From positions 702,501 to 766,500 of the forward strand of contig JARHVA010000639.1 in the NCBI GenBank assembly GCA_037957365.1: DNA of 64,000 bases. Reading direction: 5' to 3'. This DNA comes from Torreya grandis. Taxonomy: Eukaryota > Streptophyta > Pinopsida > Cupressales > Taxaceae. The first letter of the stretch is position 1. The number at the start of each line of letters is the position of its first letter. Both the position numbers and the translations under genes were made by a program. Shown here piece by piece: positions 24,757-37,398 of the stretch. The notes below the pieces were generated by a model. It searched no databases and was not told the origin of the DNA. It saw only the letters and a list, made by a program, of their open reading frames with translations.

Positions 24757-25245
24757 ATAATAGAGAGGGGCAACATCCTCGACCTTGTATTTGGGATATA
24801 GAAAACATTTACAATTATGCCGTCAAATTAGTTTTTGATAACATCAGAACAAAAATTCAATATAATACAGAGGTCATGCAAATGATCTCTCAATATATAT
24901 TTTTCTATATATTTACCTAAAATATATCTTAATATTTAATATTTTATTTTTTTTAGAATTATAAAATTCTTAATATATAAAATTGACATCATGTAATGTA
25001 GAAATTGCAATTTTATCCATATTTATTATTGATATTTTGAATAGTGTATAAAATTAGCATCATATAATGGAGAAGCTATGATTGGATCCATACTTATGAT
25101 CGATATTTTGAACAATATATATAATTAACATCATGTAATAGAGAAGGTGTGATTTGATCCATAATTATTGTGACATTTTATAGAGTCTATAAATTAAAAT
25201 GTAACTTCTCCATTACATAATACTAATTAATAAAATTATTTTTAT
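24757..25245 (+). repeat. Local duplication block 2, with 71 bp repeats
   Basis: Collinear with 23395-23870, including the conserved open segment N-R-E-G-Q-H-P-R-P-C-I-W-D-I-E near 24765-24830 and three 71 bp repeats at about 24985-25195. The amino-acid pattern is kept between copies better than flanking sequence, hinting at a former coding exon of an unidentified protein. Confidence 0.7.
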
Positions 25246-25691
25246 ATAATAATATAATTTTCACCATGCAAATGATTTAAATATTTAATTTATATGTTCA
25301 CCATGACGGAAGTGGGCGCCTATTAACATTTAAAATGATAAATTAAAAAAAATCAAAATGAGATAAAAAATCAAAAACACCTTGCCAATTCCAATACCCG
25401 TACACGTAATTGTGTCATTTTATCTGGTTAATTGTGTGCACTGAATTTCATTAGAACTGCGGAAATGCACATGGATTAATTCAAAACGAATACAGATGAG
25501 CAGATTACGGCCTTGGAAGAAAACGACGTGAGAGTCTATCGTCAAATTAACTTGACAAGCGTCGATTGATTGATTGGAATGTCGGTGAAGCACGTCAACC
25601 ATTACAAGTTGGGCTTTCCGTCCGGTTTAGCCCACCGTTACAAAAACACAGGTTTGGGAATGTTCTACGCATTCCATGCCTATTCTTTGCT

Positions 25692-25700
25692 TATAAAAGG
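25692..25700 (+). promoter_or_regulatory. TATA box of the 25770 gene
   Basis: TATAAAAGG stands about 70 bp upstream of the ATG at 25770, allowing a 5' UTR of roughly 35-45 nt. The upstream 25280-25690 segment is less AT-biased than its surroundings and holds no coding signal. Assignment is by consensus and position only. Confidence 0.55.
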
Positions 25701-25769
25701 CAATTCTTAATTTGTCACAATTACCAATTTTTTTTTTAAAGGCGAAAGTAGCAAGACTGTCTGTTAGTG

Positions 25770-26501
25770 ATGAAAGAAGGGAATGAAGTGATCGTTTGTG
25801 GTGGAAAACGAGCTGCAGATGATACCCATGAGAACGACAAGACAGACCAGAAAATGAGTAGAGTGACTTGTTTTAACTCAGATTTGTTAAAATTTGATTT
25901 TATTGATATTGAGGAGGAATTTATATCTAGTATAGATGAGAAGCAAGTTTATAATTTGATGAGAGAGCTCATGGAAGAAATAGGCATCGTAGTTAATGAT
26001 GCCCCACCAAGTAATTCTCCTCGTACTGTTATTATCCCCTTACAATGATCGCCTGAAATTAGCGAATGTGCATCGTCATCGACTATGTGCTCTTCCAAAC
26101 AATATGCCGATGCATGGGATGGTGTGGTTTCGACAAAGACTCCAGTTGATTGTGGTGGTTATGAGCGAGCAAATTTTGTGGGAAATAATAGCAACACTTC
26201 ATGCGACTCTGCATTTTCGTCGACTGAATGCTTTACCAAGCATGAAGATGGTGCCGACTCGAGATTCGACTGCAGTGGTAAAGAGCGAGCAAGCGTTGTG
26301 GGAGATTATGATTAAGAAAGAGTATTTATCTGAGATCTTCGGTGCAGGTAGCGTTTTGGTGAACCGATGGATGCAGTAGAGAGGAGTCGATGCGTAACTC
26401 TTGTGATTTGGAGAGAGTGTGCGAGATTGATACTTTCGTTGGTGGCAGCAACAAGCAAAAAAGAGTGAAACTGACATACACAGAAGGGTTAAGCTTGACA
26501 T
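25770..26501 (+). pseudogene. Broken plant gene of unknown function
   Basis: The only non-transposon gene-like unit with a promoter. The ATG at 25770 opens an acidic protein with a K-R-A-A-D-D segment and an I-D-E-K-Q-V-Y-N-L-M-R-E-L-M-E-E-I helix-like segment. An in-frame TGA at 26046-26048 interrupts it. The same frame continues to 26315 through a Ser/Cys-rich part, including G-N-N-S-N-T-S-C-D-S. It then appears to shift frame twice: an E-Y-L-S-E-I-F-G-A-G segment near 26320, then C-D-L-E-R-V-C-E-I-D-T-F and a basic K-Q-K-R-V-K segment near 26400-26470. I do not recognise the family. The TGA is one transition from a sense codon. Introns are an alternative to the frameshifts, but I see no convincing splice sites. 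A partial copy lies at 23893-24085. Confidence 0.6.
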
Positions 26502-26529
26502 GTTTGGTGGGGGAGCATGCGTACTTTGT

Positions 26530-27344
26530 GACCCTTTTTTTAAAAGTGGAAAAATAAATGTATATATTATTAGTTTTGTTAAAGGAGGAACTTTTTACGT
26601 CTCCTTCAATTCAATCATTTCTCTAACAGAAATAGGACCAGAATATCAAAGTTTATGTTTCTGACATACCTCTATACACCCTAGAATCAATTTCTTTGCA
26701 AAAATTTCAACATTGTATCCTACAACTTCAAGATCAAATTTACAATCCCTGCAAATATAATTCTTCAATTAAATCGCTACTTATCAGTAGTTCTTCAATT
26801 ATTAGGATTAAAACAAAAACATTAAATTATTTTTTTTTAAAAATTATTAAAATTTGATATTATAAAACTCTAGGAATTCATTCTCATAATGATTAATCAC
26901 TAAGTGTAATCCGAAATGTCATCATTTTCAAATTTGATGACAAGTGTTTTCCACATGCCTTTTGTTGTTAACTATGGATAGTGGAGCCCTTAGAGCTCTT
27001 ATCTGGTAACAATTCATTCAAATTTAAGTTTTTTATTTCCGTCCCTTTAGTTATTTGCCTGTAACTTTTAGAATTTCCATTTTTAAGGTTTCAGACATAA
27101 CTCTACAATTATTTTTCTGAAGCCTCAGGTAAATTTTCGCTGCAATTTATTTGTCCTACTTACAAGCACCATTTACTGCCCCAGTTAACAAAATTGCGTA
27201 CAATTTTACAGATGAAAGTATCTTTCCAGTTATATAGACAGTCCTTTTAGCAAACTTCGCCGAAATTTCAGCAAATATCGCCTTTCGATCACTTTTATCA
27301 AAGTTTTTCCTGTTACCTACAACAAAACTCATCCAAATACAACT

Positions 27345-27385
<41 letters not shown>

Positions 27386-27789
27386 ACGAGGTGAGCTTTT
27401 TTTAAAAAATTTAAAAGCGTACAAGTTTGAATAATGAAACTCTTCCACAATTTCGTGGGTTTAAATATCGTTAAGTTAAAAAAATGAAGTTCTTCGACAA
27501 TTTCGCTGTTTAATACGATACAAGCTCTATTTATAAAGTTCGTTGACAATTTCGTGAATTTAATTTCCACAATTCGTAAAAATAAAATTAAAAAAAACAG
27601 TTAAACTTTAAATAATCTCAAAACAAAACCACAATTATTGCACTTAAGTGATATTTACGTACATTGAAATTATTATTAGTACTAAAACAATGCATCAAAG
27701 TTTTACTTTTTTTGGGTGGGGGTGAAAGGTGAGGAGTAAAGAAACTCCGTTAATTGTAAATATTGGATTTTTATGTTCAATGGCATTAT
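26530..27789. other. Intergenic stretch with AT microsatellite
   Basis: No gene seen. Contains the (AT)n run listed separately and several TTCGxCAATTTCGxG-like words at 27440-27560. A leading purine/pyrimidine imbalance is not obvious. Confidence 0.55.
27349..27381. repeat. (AT)n microsatellite
   Basis: About 16 uninterrupted AT units, followed by ACAC. Likely variable in length between individuals. Confidence 0.95.
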
Positions 27790-28499
27790 TGATGAAGACA
27801 CATACTAGTTAAATAAAAAAATCAATAAGAATAAATTCAAATTTTGTATGACGGTAAAAAATGCCATCGATTCTTATTGAATGAATAAAATATTTACATA
27901 AAAGGCTTTAAATAAAGTTCAATTCAAAATTGGAGTTGACATATATAATTAAAAAAATTAAATAAATGTAAAATTACTTAAAACACCTAAACCTAATCAA
28001 CCTATATAATTTTTAGAAAAAAATTCTATTTTTAGTAACTTTCGACTTTTAGTGGTTTGTTCAACCGCTATTTTTAGAAGTCTTGCATGCAAGGTTAAAT
28101 GTGCCTAAAAATATCCACAAATATTCTAAACACTAAAATGAACCTAATGGATGAAATTCAACTGAAGTTCACATCTGGATACGAACATACACTATTTCTA
28201 AAAATGAAAAATCTTGAAAAAAATATTAAAATGCATTTTCAAACCCTTGGAGGGTCACATATGGCTTCCAGAAAGTTTTGAAAACATCCCTAAATGGATA
28301 TAGAGCCATTTATGACTCAATTAATCTTTCGAAGAACAGTTGTTTTGATGTAAATGAGAGTTCAAACAAAGTTACAAATCAAAATTTATGGTCTTCAAAA
28401 GTTTGGACTCTGAATCATTCTTCTATGTATGAAAACAACTTAGCTCCTACGAGTTGCTTTGATTGTACTCATACTATTTATTTTTAGCAATATTATTCA
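27790..28499 (-). repeat. 3' LTR of element E
   Basis: On the + strand it runs from TGATGAAGAC to GCAATATTATTCA. The minus-strand sequence before its start reads AATGGGAGC, a plausible polypurine tract. It matches 33061 onward, sharing AATGAATAAAATATTTACATA and the CTATTTTTAGTAACTTTxGACTT segment, at roughly 80% identity. Confidence 0.75.
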
Positions 28500-31400
28500 G
28501 CTCCCATTATGAAATTCAAGTGTTGTTTACCTGTTATAATCCTTCCCACTATACCAAAAACTTGTAATAACTTCCTTGCCTTATGTTCATTGTCTCTTTA
28601 TCTAGAACTTGCACTATCTTTTCTTTCTTATTTTTTGGTACCTATTGCTACCAATCTAATTCTTCATATTATTCCCCTTAATCATCTTATCCTTTGAAAT
28701 CATATAAATTTAAAACATTAAATATTGAAAATATCAAAATTTTATGGTAAACTCACCTCATAAGCATTGTCATTGATTTTATTCACAATTATACACGATC
28801 CAATTTTATTGTACTTCAAATTTTTATATGTGCCTTTCATAAATACTTCTTTCATCAAATATACCATCACTAAATCTCCTTATTTAAAAACCTTTAACCT
28901 CCTTCTGACATCTTCTTTAACTTTATACTTCTCATACTTTCTAGCAACTTTTCTATGACTTCTTCATGCAACTATTATATATTCTCTACAAATACTTCTG
29001 CATCATCACTAACTCATTTTGTAATTGGTAATTGTAGAAAATGTAAAACACCCATAGGATTTATCCCATAAACAATTTGAAATGGTGATCTTTCTGTTGA
29101 TCTGTTCATTGAACTATTATATGAAAACTTAGCGTGTGCATCTCAATAAATTTCCCAAGCTCTTGTTTACAACTTCTATTTGTCCATATCTTTTTGGGCG
29201 GTATGCACTACTATATTGTAGTTTAGTTCTCAAATTCTTCTATAAATTCCTCCAAAAATGACTTAAAATTCTTTTGTCTCTGTCTGGTGTAATGGTTTTT
29301 GAAACACCAAGCAATCTTATACGATTTTTAAAAAATAGTTCTACAACTCTAGTGGCATCATTGGTTTTATTACATGCCATAAAATGAACCATTGTATAAA
29401 ACCTATCTATAACAATAAAAATTAGATCATTACCTCTCTGTGTGTTTGGTAATCCCAACATAAAATCCATACTCAAATCTATCCATAGTCCTATTGGAAC
29501 TAGTATTGACATATACAACCCTATATTTTATGCATGTCTTTTACCTGCTTGACATATTCTACATATTGAAACATATATTTCCACATATCTCTTCATATTT
29601 TTCCAAAATACTTCTCCTCTAACAAATTTGTTATCTTAGCCTTACCAAAATATCCAGCAAGACCATCAGTGTGCAGTTTTCTTATAATATTGTCTCTCAA
29701 AGGCCCAACTAGAATATATAATTATTTTCCATTGAAGAGATAACCAACACATATAAGATATTAATCATGGATATTAATTTTATCATCTACTAATGGATTC
29801 CCACATTGCTCAACAATCTTACCAAAATCTAGATCAGTGTCATATATTTCATTAACAACTTCAAATCCAACTACTTCACTCACCAAAATAGTTACCAATG
29901 ACACTCTCTTACTTAAAGCATCAACTAATTGATTATAATTTTTTAATTTATGTTTCAACTTAAAACTATAGCCATGTAAGAAAGACACTCACTTTTCATG
30001 CCTACTATTTAAATTCTTTTGAGTGTTCACATACTTCAAGTCCTCATGATCTGTAAATAAGATAAACTCCTTAGGCACTAGGGAATGCCTCTAATGTCTC
30101 AATGCTTATACAATGACATAAAATTCAACATCATATGTGGAATACTAATTTATTACCTCATTCAATTTATCATTGAAATATGCTATTGATCTTCATTCTT
30201 GACTCACATCACCAATTCTCATATGTGAAGCATCATAATCCACTTCAAATACTTTGTTAAAATATAGTAATATTAAAATAGATTTTTGTTTAATCTCTTC
30301 TTTAGCAACTCAAAAATTTCTATTTCTTCCATTATATACACAAATTATTTTTCTCTCACATAATTTGTTATTGGTGCAACAATACTACTAAAATTATTGA
30401 TAAATGTTATGTAAAAAGTTGTTAAACCATGAAAGTGTTTTATCTCTGTGATGATCTTCGAAATAGGTCACTCAACAATTGACTTTACCTTTTCTTCATC
30501 TATACTCCATCTATTGAAACTAAAAACCCCCAAAATAACAAATTGTTCTGCATAAACCTACATTTCTTCAAATTTTCATAGAGTTTTTCTTCTCTTAGCA
30601 ACTCTAATACCATTATAAAATATTTTCAATGATCTTATTTAGTCTTACTGAATATCAAGATAAGCCACCATAAACTTACCAATATAATATTGTAGCTTTG
30701 TGTTCATCACACTCATAAATGAATTGGGTTCATTAGATAACATGAATGGCAACACCATCCACTCATATAACCCATCCCTAGTCTTAAATGATGTTTTCCA
30801 TTCATCTCCTTCACATATCCAAATTTGATAGTAACCACTCCTTAGATCAATCTTGGTAAAGTATTTTTCTACTGCAATAACATACATCATATCATCTAAA
30901 CATGGTATAGGAAATATGTATTTTATAGTACTTTTATCAATTTCTATACTATCCACACACATCTTCCATCCCCCATATTTATTTTCAGTTAATAATTCTA
31001 GTGTTTCACAAGGACTCATGCTCTCCCGTTCCATACCCTTTCTAACCAATTTAGTAACATGTTTATTTAGTTCTACATGTTCTATTAGATTCATCTTATA
31101 AACTACCTGATTAGATAGAGCTGATCTTAGAATCAAATCAGTGTGATTTTGAGTATCTCTATTTTGTGGTAAACCACTTAGTAACTCATCATGTATGACA
31201 TCTATAAAAAAATTCATCACTTTTGCTACTTTTACTAGTATTTGCACCACTTTTGTGTCTTAATACTTTGTTACTAATGTATAACAATAACTTGTCATCT
31301 TCATGTCTTTGATAAATTATTTTATGGACAACATGCTTTCTATCTTCCCTTCTTCTTTAAGGGGTAGTAAAACTACCTTTGTACCACATTTCTAAAAATT

Positions 31401-33043
31401 ACATGTATTCTTTTCTCCATCACACACTACTTTTTTGTCATACTGCCATGACATTCCCAACAACACATGACATGCATCCATTAATATAACATCACACCAT
31501 ATTTCATCCTTATAAGTTTCTCTTTTAAAAAATTTGATTAAACACCTTTTATCTACTATAACTTAATTCCCTTTTTTAAACCATGAAATTCGATAAGGAT
31601 AAGGATGTTTTTCACATTGCAAACCTAGTTTCTCTATCATTTTTTTAGAAACCATATTTTCACAACTACCACCATCTATAATTACTTTTCATATCTTACC
31701 TCCTAAAATGTACCTTATTCAAAAAATATTTGATCGCAATCATGCATCAGCACCTTCCTTATTTTTCACATGTTCTTTCCTTGGAGCAATCATTGTTTTC
31801 CCCCTCATGATATTTTCTCCAATATCTGTTATTGCATCTTCAATATTTGGCTCTTTTATCTCAACCTCAACTAAACTCACTCTTTGGTAATCCTCTTGCC
31901 TCCTTTCTTGATCTTGGTTATGTAGACATTCAAATGCTCTGTATCCTTTTTCTCCACATTTGTAATATATATAAGACTTGTGCATATTCATAAACCATCC
32001 TCTAACACCACCATAACCTCATCCTCTCTAAAATCATCTTCCTCTTTGTTGGTATTGAAACCCTTATCTATTATATTTTTATTTTATGTACAACATAATG
32101 ATTCTCATCTAGTGGGATTAAACCCACCTCTACGGTATTAAACCCACCTCATTCCCTTATTGGAGTGGATTATTCTCTTATTGGCCCAATTGATCTTCTA
32201 AAAGTATATTTATTTTATTTTTATTCTGACTTCAAAGCTAATTGATAAGCCTCCTCCATGAAAAGTATTATATACGTGCTCAATTCATCTTGAATTGAAA
32301 AAACCAAACCATTTGCATACCTTGTAGTCATTTGTTCTTTGGTTTCATCATATTCCACATGTATGGAAAGCCTATAAAACTCATCTCTATACTCTTGTAT
32401 ATTTTGATCCTTCTGCTTTAAAATTTGAAATATTTTGTATAGGGTTTATGCATAATCCACATGAAAAAATTTATCATTTAACTTCTCCATCTTGCTTCAC
32501 ATGTTGATATTCTCTTTACCCTTTTTGTCTCTCTCTTTCTATAGGTGATCCCACTAAATCATTGTATGACCCTTCAATTTCATGAATGCAAACTTTACTT
32601 TCTTTTCTTCTCTCATAGTTTTTCATTAAAAAAAAATCTCCATGTTGTTCATCTAATATATCAACTCCTATTGTTTTAAACTACATCCATAATATGGAAC
32701 ATCAATATTGATTCCTTCATTTCTTTCCTCTAAATCCCAAGCCATCCTTTATTCCATTGATGGTGGTTATTCATGTTGTTCTTCTTCTTGTTGAAATTAT
32801 TCTTCGCGATTTATGTCTTCCTTGGTTTCATCTCTTGATTGCCTTTGTATTTGATTTATGACAATTGTAGTTAATTTTGCCACTTGCCTCTACAAATTTT
32901 ATATATGCCTATTCATTTGAGTCATTCTTCCTCATTCTCATCCTTGTCCTCTCACCATCTCTTACACCTATTTTTCAATCACAAAATATTATCTAGAAAT
33001 ATAAAAATATAAATTCATAAATATATTACCTATAAGATTCAAA
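28500..33043 (-). pseudogene. Element E gag-pol
   Basis: Open pieces identify the domains. At 31740-31991 is the gag zinc knuckle, with the first Cys changed to Tyr (Y-x2-C-G-E-K-G-Y). At 30645-31250 is RT, with G-L-P-x-x-R-D, the W-K-M-C-V-D-S motif, D-L-R-S-G-Y and L-P-F-M-L-S-N. The catalytic Y-L-D-D site reads Y-L-D followed by a small deletion and frameshift at about 30655. At 29761-29988 is the RNase H end (V-D-A-L-S-K-R). At 29240-29518 is the integrase core (S-M-D-F-M-L-G-L-P and D-R-D). The element cannot replicate. Confidence 0.85.
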
Positions 33044-33058
33044 CTTTCTCTAATACCA
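33044..33058 (-). other. Primer-binding site of element E
   Basis: Minus-strand TGGTATTAGAGAAAG beside the LTR end TTTTCATCA, close to the initiator-Met tRNA complement. Confidence 0.75.
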
Positions 33059-33060
33059 GA

Positions 33061-33690
33061 TGATGAAAACATATACTAGCTAAGTAATAAAATTAATAGG
33101 CATAAACTCAAAGTTTGAATGAAGGCAAAAAAAACTACTGATTCTGATTGAATGAATAAAATATTTACATAAGAGGCTTTAAATAAAACTCAACTTGAAA
33201 TTAGAGTTGACATGCATAACTAAAAAAACTAAAAAAAACCTATAGCTACCTAAAACACCTAAAACACCTAAAGTTAACAAACCCATGCATTTTTTAGAAA
33301 ATTGCTATTTTTAGTAACTTTTGACTTCTGGTGGTTTTTTCAACTATTATTTTTAGAAGTGTTGCACATAAGGGATGAGCCTAAAAATATTCACAAATAT
33401 TATTAACACTAAAATGAACCTAATGGATAAATTTCCAATTGAATTTTACCTTCAGATACAAAAATAGACTTTTTAAATATAGAAAATTTAAAAATACTAA
33501 AATGTATTTTTGGACCCTTATATGGTCACTTATGGCTTCCTAAAATATCTAAAAATATATGTAAATGGATAATGTGGTTTATGGTTGAATTAAACTTTCT
33601 ATGATGGTTATTTTGGTAGAAATGAGAGCTCAAATGGAGTTACGGATCAAAAGTTATAGCCTCTTGAAGTTGGGACTCCACATCAAATGT
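33061..33690 (-). repeat. 5' LTR of element E, outer end eroded
   Basis: Matches 27790-28430. The last 70 or so bases expected from the other LTR cannot be aligned, so the outer end is eroded or replaced and no target duplication could be assigned. Confidence 0.7.
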
Positions 33691-33699
33691 AACAAATCA

Positions 33700-35148
33700 C
33701 AAGGCTTCCAATAGCCCTAACAAAAACATTAGTATACTTTGATTATTAACATGACTTGTAATGCATGCTGACTCAAACACTAGAGGTGTATAATCAATTC
33801 TATAGTGAGCTTATTTCCTTATATTTTAAATATGGGGGTTTTATTTCCACACTAGTATATAAAACAATGATATATAATTTATTTCCATTTGATCTTGCAA
33901 ACTTTGTATGTATTTTATCTTGAAAAATGTGCCATGCAAATTTTATTTTACATGATGTTTATAAAAATGTTTAATTCTATTTTAATTCCCATAGGGACTT
34001 GGCACATGATTCCCTTGTTAATTTCACATTACATTAAATTTTTTTGTTGTATATGACTTTCCATTAATTTAATTATTTTTATCCCATGACCCTACACATG
34101 ACTGTAGCATGAATGCTTGTGATGTAGTCCAATATAAAAAGTAATGTATTTAGCACATGCCTTTTATTATTCTATCCCATGCTTATCGCATGGTCTAACA
34201 ATGTGGCATATGCTTTTGTTTATCCTAATCAAAGCATTTTATGTTGCCTATTAACAACTATTGATAACAAATAATTTAACTAGCACCTCTCTCTTTTTTA
34301 AAAAAAATTGAAACGTGTATCACTATTAATAATATATTGTATACATATGTTATTAATCATGGAAAAAGAGTGGATGACATTAATAATTTAATCCCTAAAT
34401 TCATTATAATTTGTGTACAAGTTTTTAAACTCTTTATCTAAATGCAATTAATTGTAAACTTACATACAAACTCAAGCATAAACAATTGATAATACAAAGG
34501 TAGGGACTAGCCACTATTCGACCCTTATTTTTTCTAATTTATCATGGGAATTTGATTTTGTTTATAACACAAAATATATACCTTCATAAAATATAAATTG
34601 AGTGGTTGAATTATAACTATGTAATTAACATATATAAATTGTGTTAGATATATATAATTATCAAATAAATATAAATTTTCACATTCTAAATAAATGGGGT
34701 TTTGTTATAAAATAATGTATTATGTTATGATTTAATTTTATTTGTAAATTATAATCCATCTATATTAATTATAATTTTGTGTTTAACCATGATGAAATTT
34801 TGTGAATGCAAGTTTCTAATTATCACATTAATTTTATATTAGTATGGATAAGCCTTCACCTTGTCTCTCATCATGTAATTTTTTTAATTACGTCAATAGG
34901 TGTTCATCTATTGCATTGAGCCTTGTGTTTCATACCTAATCGATGGTTCACTTTGTTTATTATAGGATGAATACTATTATATTTATCTATTTTTGATATG
35001 TAGCATATGTTAGTGCGACTGAATCCCAAGCTGTAAGTGTGGTTGGTAGAGATGTAACAATGACTAGGTAGAAGATATATAAGGATGAGTGACCAATAAT
35101 TTGAAATAATAACACGGGTATATTTTTCCACACTAAAATTCTATTTTG
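33700..35148. other. AT-rich intergenic stretch
   Basis: No gene, repeat or element signature recognised. The open frame at 34904-35131 has no family resemblance. Confidence 0.5.
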
Positions 35149-36494
35149 TGAATATTAATTTTGCTCTGTTAGATCTCATTAATCTTTTTTCTATTGGATT
35201 TCAATGTGTATGTAAGAATACAATGACACATTTGATGTGTTCTTAACCTAAACTAATGGTGCCATTAACAAAATATTTAAAAATATATAATGTATGAGCT
35301 TGTAATCTATGAGAGTAAGTTTGATATGACACTGAGAGTAAGTTTAATTAAGTATTTTGAATTGAGTAGATTTTTAGATTTGTTTTATGATTTTAGACAA
35401 GGTGATTCATGGGAAATTCCATGATAAGTTATAGAAATTAGATTAAGTGATGTAGGATCATCCCATTCACATAGCCACCTTGTATTACCTAGATGACTAA
35501 GTTTAGTTTTAGGTAGGAATCATAATGCACATGTGCACAAAGGAAGAAAGTGATCCTCCAAACACAAGAAATAAACACAAGATCTTGCATGCAACTTAGT
35601 GTGACACACATGCATCATATCAATGCATAAATAACCCCATTTAACAACATGGCACAATTAACATTCGGTTAAGGTTGCATGAACCAATGTGTAAAACCTG
35701 GAAAGCTACACTCAACCTAGAAGTCAACCATTTGACCACACTCTATGTAGACTTCTAACAGGGCTATATAACTAGATGGTTACATATGTATGAAATACAT
35801 CATCGCAACAAATGTAATAAATGTTAATTCATTTCATTAGGATTTATATTCTTACTAATGTAATAAATGGCATACATATTACCTTCTTCATCTTTTTGCC
35901 CAAAGATTGCCCCATGGAATTGTTAAAAGCATTAATGTGTATATGGAAGGGTTTATCCCAATTAGGAACTCTCAAAATTGGATAAAAAATTAGTATTTAT
36001 TTTATTGACTCAAAATTTTGTTGACATTTGTAAGTCCATAAAAATTCACTATCCTTAGTGAGCAAATAAAAGATAGGTGCAACAATCTTACTGAAGTCTT
36101 CTATAAAATGCCTATAGTACCATGCATGTCTTAAAACACTTTGGATATCAATTTGACTTTTAGGTATAGGTAGGTTACATATCAATTCAATCTTCTTGGG
36201 GTTAACTTGTATTCCTTTCATTGAGATATGATGACCTAAGACAATTCCTTGATCATCCATCATCAAGCATTTCTCATCGTTTAAGTATAATTGGTGCTTC
36301 TCACACCTATTTAACACTTTGTCTAAATTACTCTAGGATTCATGAAAATATTCACCATTTACTGTAAATTCATCCATGTATAGTTCTACACAATCATTAG
36401 TTAGATCAACAAAGATAGTTAGGACTACCCTTTGAAAGGTAGCTAGTGTATTATATAGGCCAAAAGGTAACACTCTATATGAAAATGTTACCAA
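35149..36494 (-). mobile_element. Gypsy element F, duplicate F1 (RT, RNase H)
   Basis: Minus-strand gypsy RT and RNase H. The piece 35997-36317 contains N-D-E-K-C, G-I-V-L-G-H-H-I-S, the connection segment I-D-I-Q-S-V-L-R-H-A and F-I-E-D-F-S-K-I. The adjoining piece to 36494 holds F-S-Y-R-V-L-P-F-G-L and the active-site segment Y-M-D-E in place of Y-M-D-D. A weak RNase H remnant (Y-A-I-Y-Y-I-S) follows to about 35800. It is nearly identical (a few per cent different) to 41771-42896 plus 45523-45737, its tandem copy F2. It is interrupted by element G at 36500. Confidence 0.88.
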
Positions 36495-36499
36495 AGGGT

Positions 36500-37383
36500 T
36501 GTTGGGAGAGGGGGTGGAAGTAAATCCAAGAACAAACACACCTGTTCTAATTCCACCCGTTAGGATCTTGCTCCTCAGAAAGAGCACAGTATGATTACCA
36601 AATATAAGCAATTGAATATGCGGAAATAACCAGAAACACAAGTAACTAAAATTCACCAATAGCACAGAATATGAGAGACAATACACTATCTTGTATTAAC
36701 ACTATACAGAAAAGAATACATCAAAGAGCCGCCACACTCTTTCACCTTACAGAGATTCGCCACACCTCAAGTGTACAGTAATTCTTCTCACACACACTCT
36801 CCTACACAAAAAAATGGTCCCAACAACCAACTCACACACAGAATTGGTGTTCACCTCACCAACCAGTCAGTAATAACCCTGCCGGTACACCAAGCACTCT
36901 ATAGCACTTCACGCTGATCTCTCATGAACCTGCAACCTGCAATTTAAAGACCAAACTTACATGTAGATCCCCAATGAGCTTGTAACAACCTGCAACTCAC
37001 AGATCTTACAACTAGAAGGAACTCTTCCTTTCTATCTCATGCCTTATACAATACATGCCAATGGGTCTATAAATAGATCCCTAACTCAAACAATAACTTA
37101 GACTCTTAATTTAGACAATTATCCTCGCAGCCCAAGACTCTGGGTGGTCTTAACATGCAAACTCATCGTTCACTTAACTAACTGTCCGTGAAACGAACAC
37201 TTCTGGAACACACAGGCGACCGACGCCGGTCCCTGCTAGTCTGGTTCTGCCGACTTCCTGCCGTCGCCGGTGGCTAGTCTCTGTCGACGTCGGTCCTGCT
37301 GCCGACGCCAGTTCCTGTAGAACTCAGCAACCATCTGTTCTTCAGTTTGCAAAGGTTGAAGCTTTTAGCTCCACAACCTAACA
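36500..37383 (-). repeat. 3' LTR of element G
   Basis: 884 bp. On the + strand it runs from TGTTGGGAGAGG to CCACAACCTAACA. The part nearest its minus-strand start (37205-37320) is packed with CGACGTCGG-like words, in contrast to the CpG-poor surroundings. Confidence 0.95.
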
Positions 37384-37398
37384 ATCTCCCACTTGGAG
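37384..37398 (-). other. Polypurine tract of element G
   Basis: Minus-strand CTCCAAGTGGGAGAT immediately before the LTR start TGTTAGG. Confidence 0.85.

Larger units (their letters stand above)
27790..33700 (-). mobile_element. Ty3/gypsy element E, decayed
   Basis: A gypsy element on the minus strand between two similar terminal blocks (27790-28499 and 33061-about 33690). The primer-binding site at 33044-33058 and the pol order gag, RT, RNase H, integrase from right to left agree. Overall length is about 5.9 kb. The integrase C-terminal part keeps an I-N-D-N-A-Y segment near 28750, and I saw no chromodomain. Stops and shifts occur throughout. Confidence 0.88.

Noticed and set aside
27156..27570. 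Open frames with Tyr-Ile runs
   Set aside because: They are read through the AT microsatellite.
36333..36686. 117-codon minus-strand frame joined with its start at 36686
   Set aside because: The first part is LTR sequence of element G and the second part is RT of F1; the fusion is an accident of insertion.
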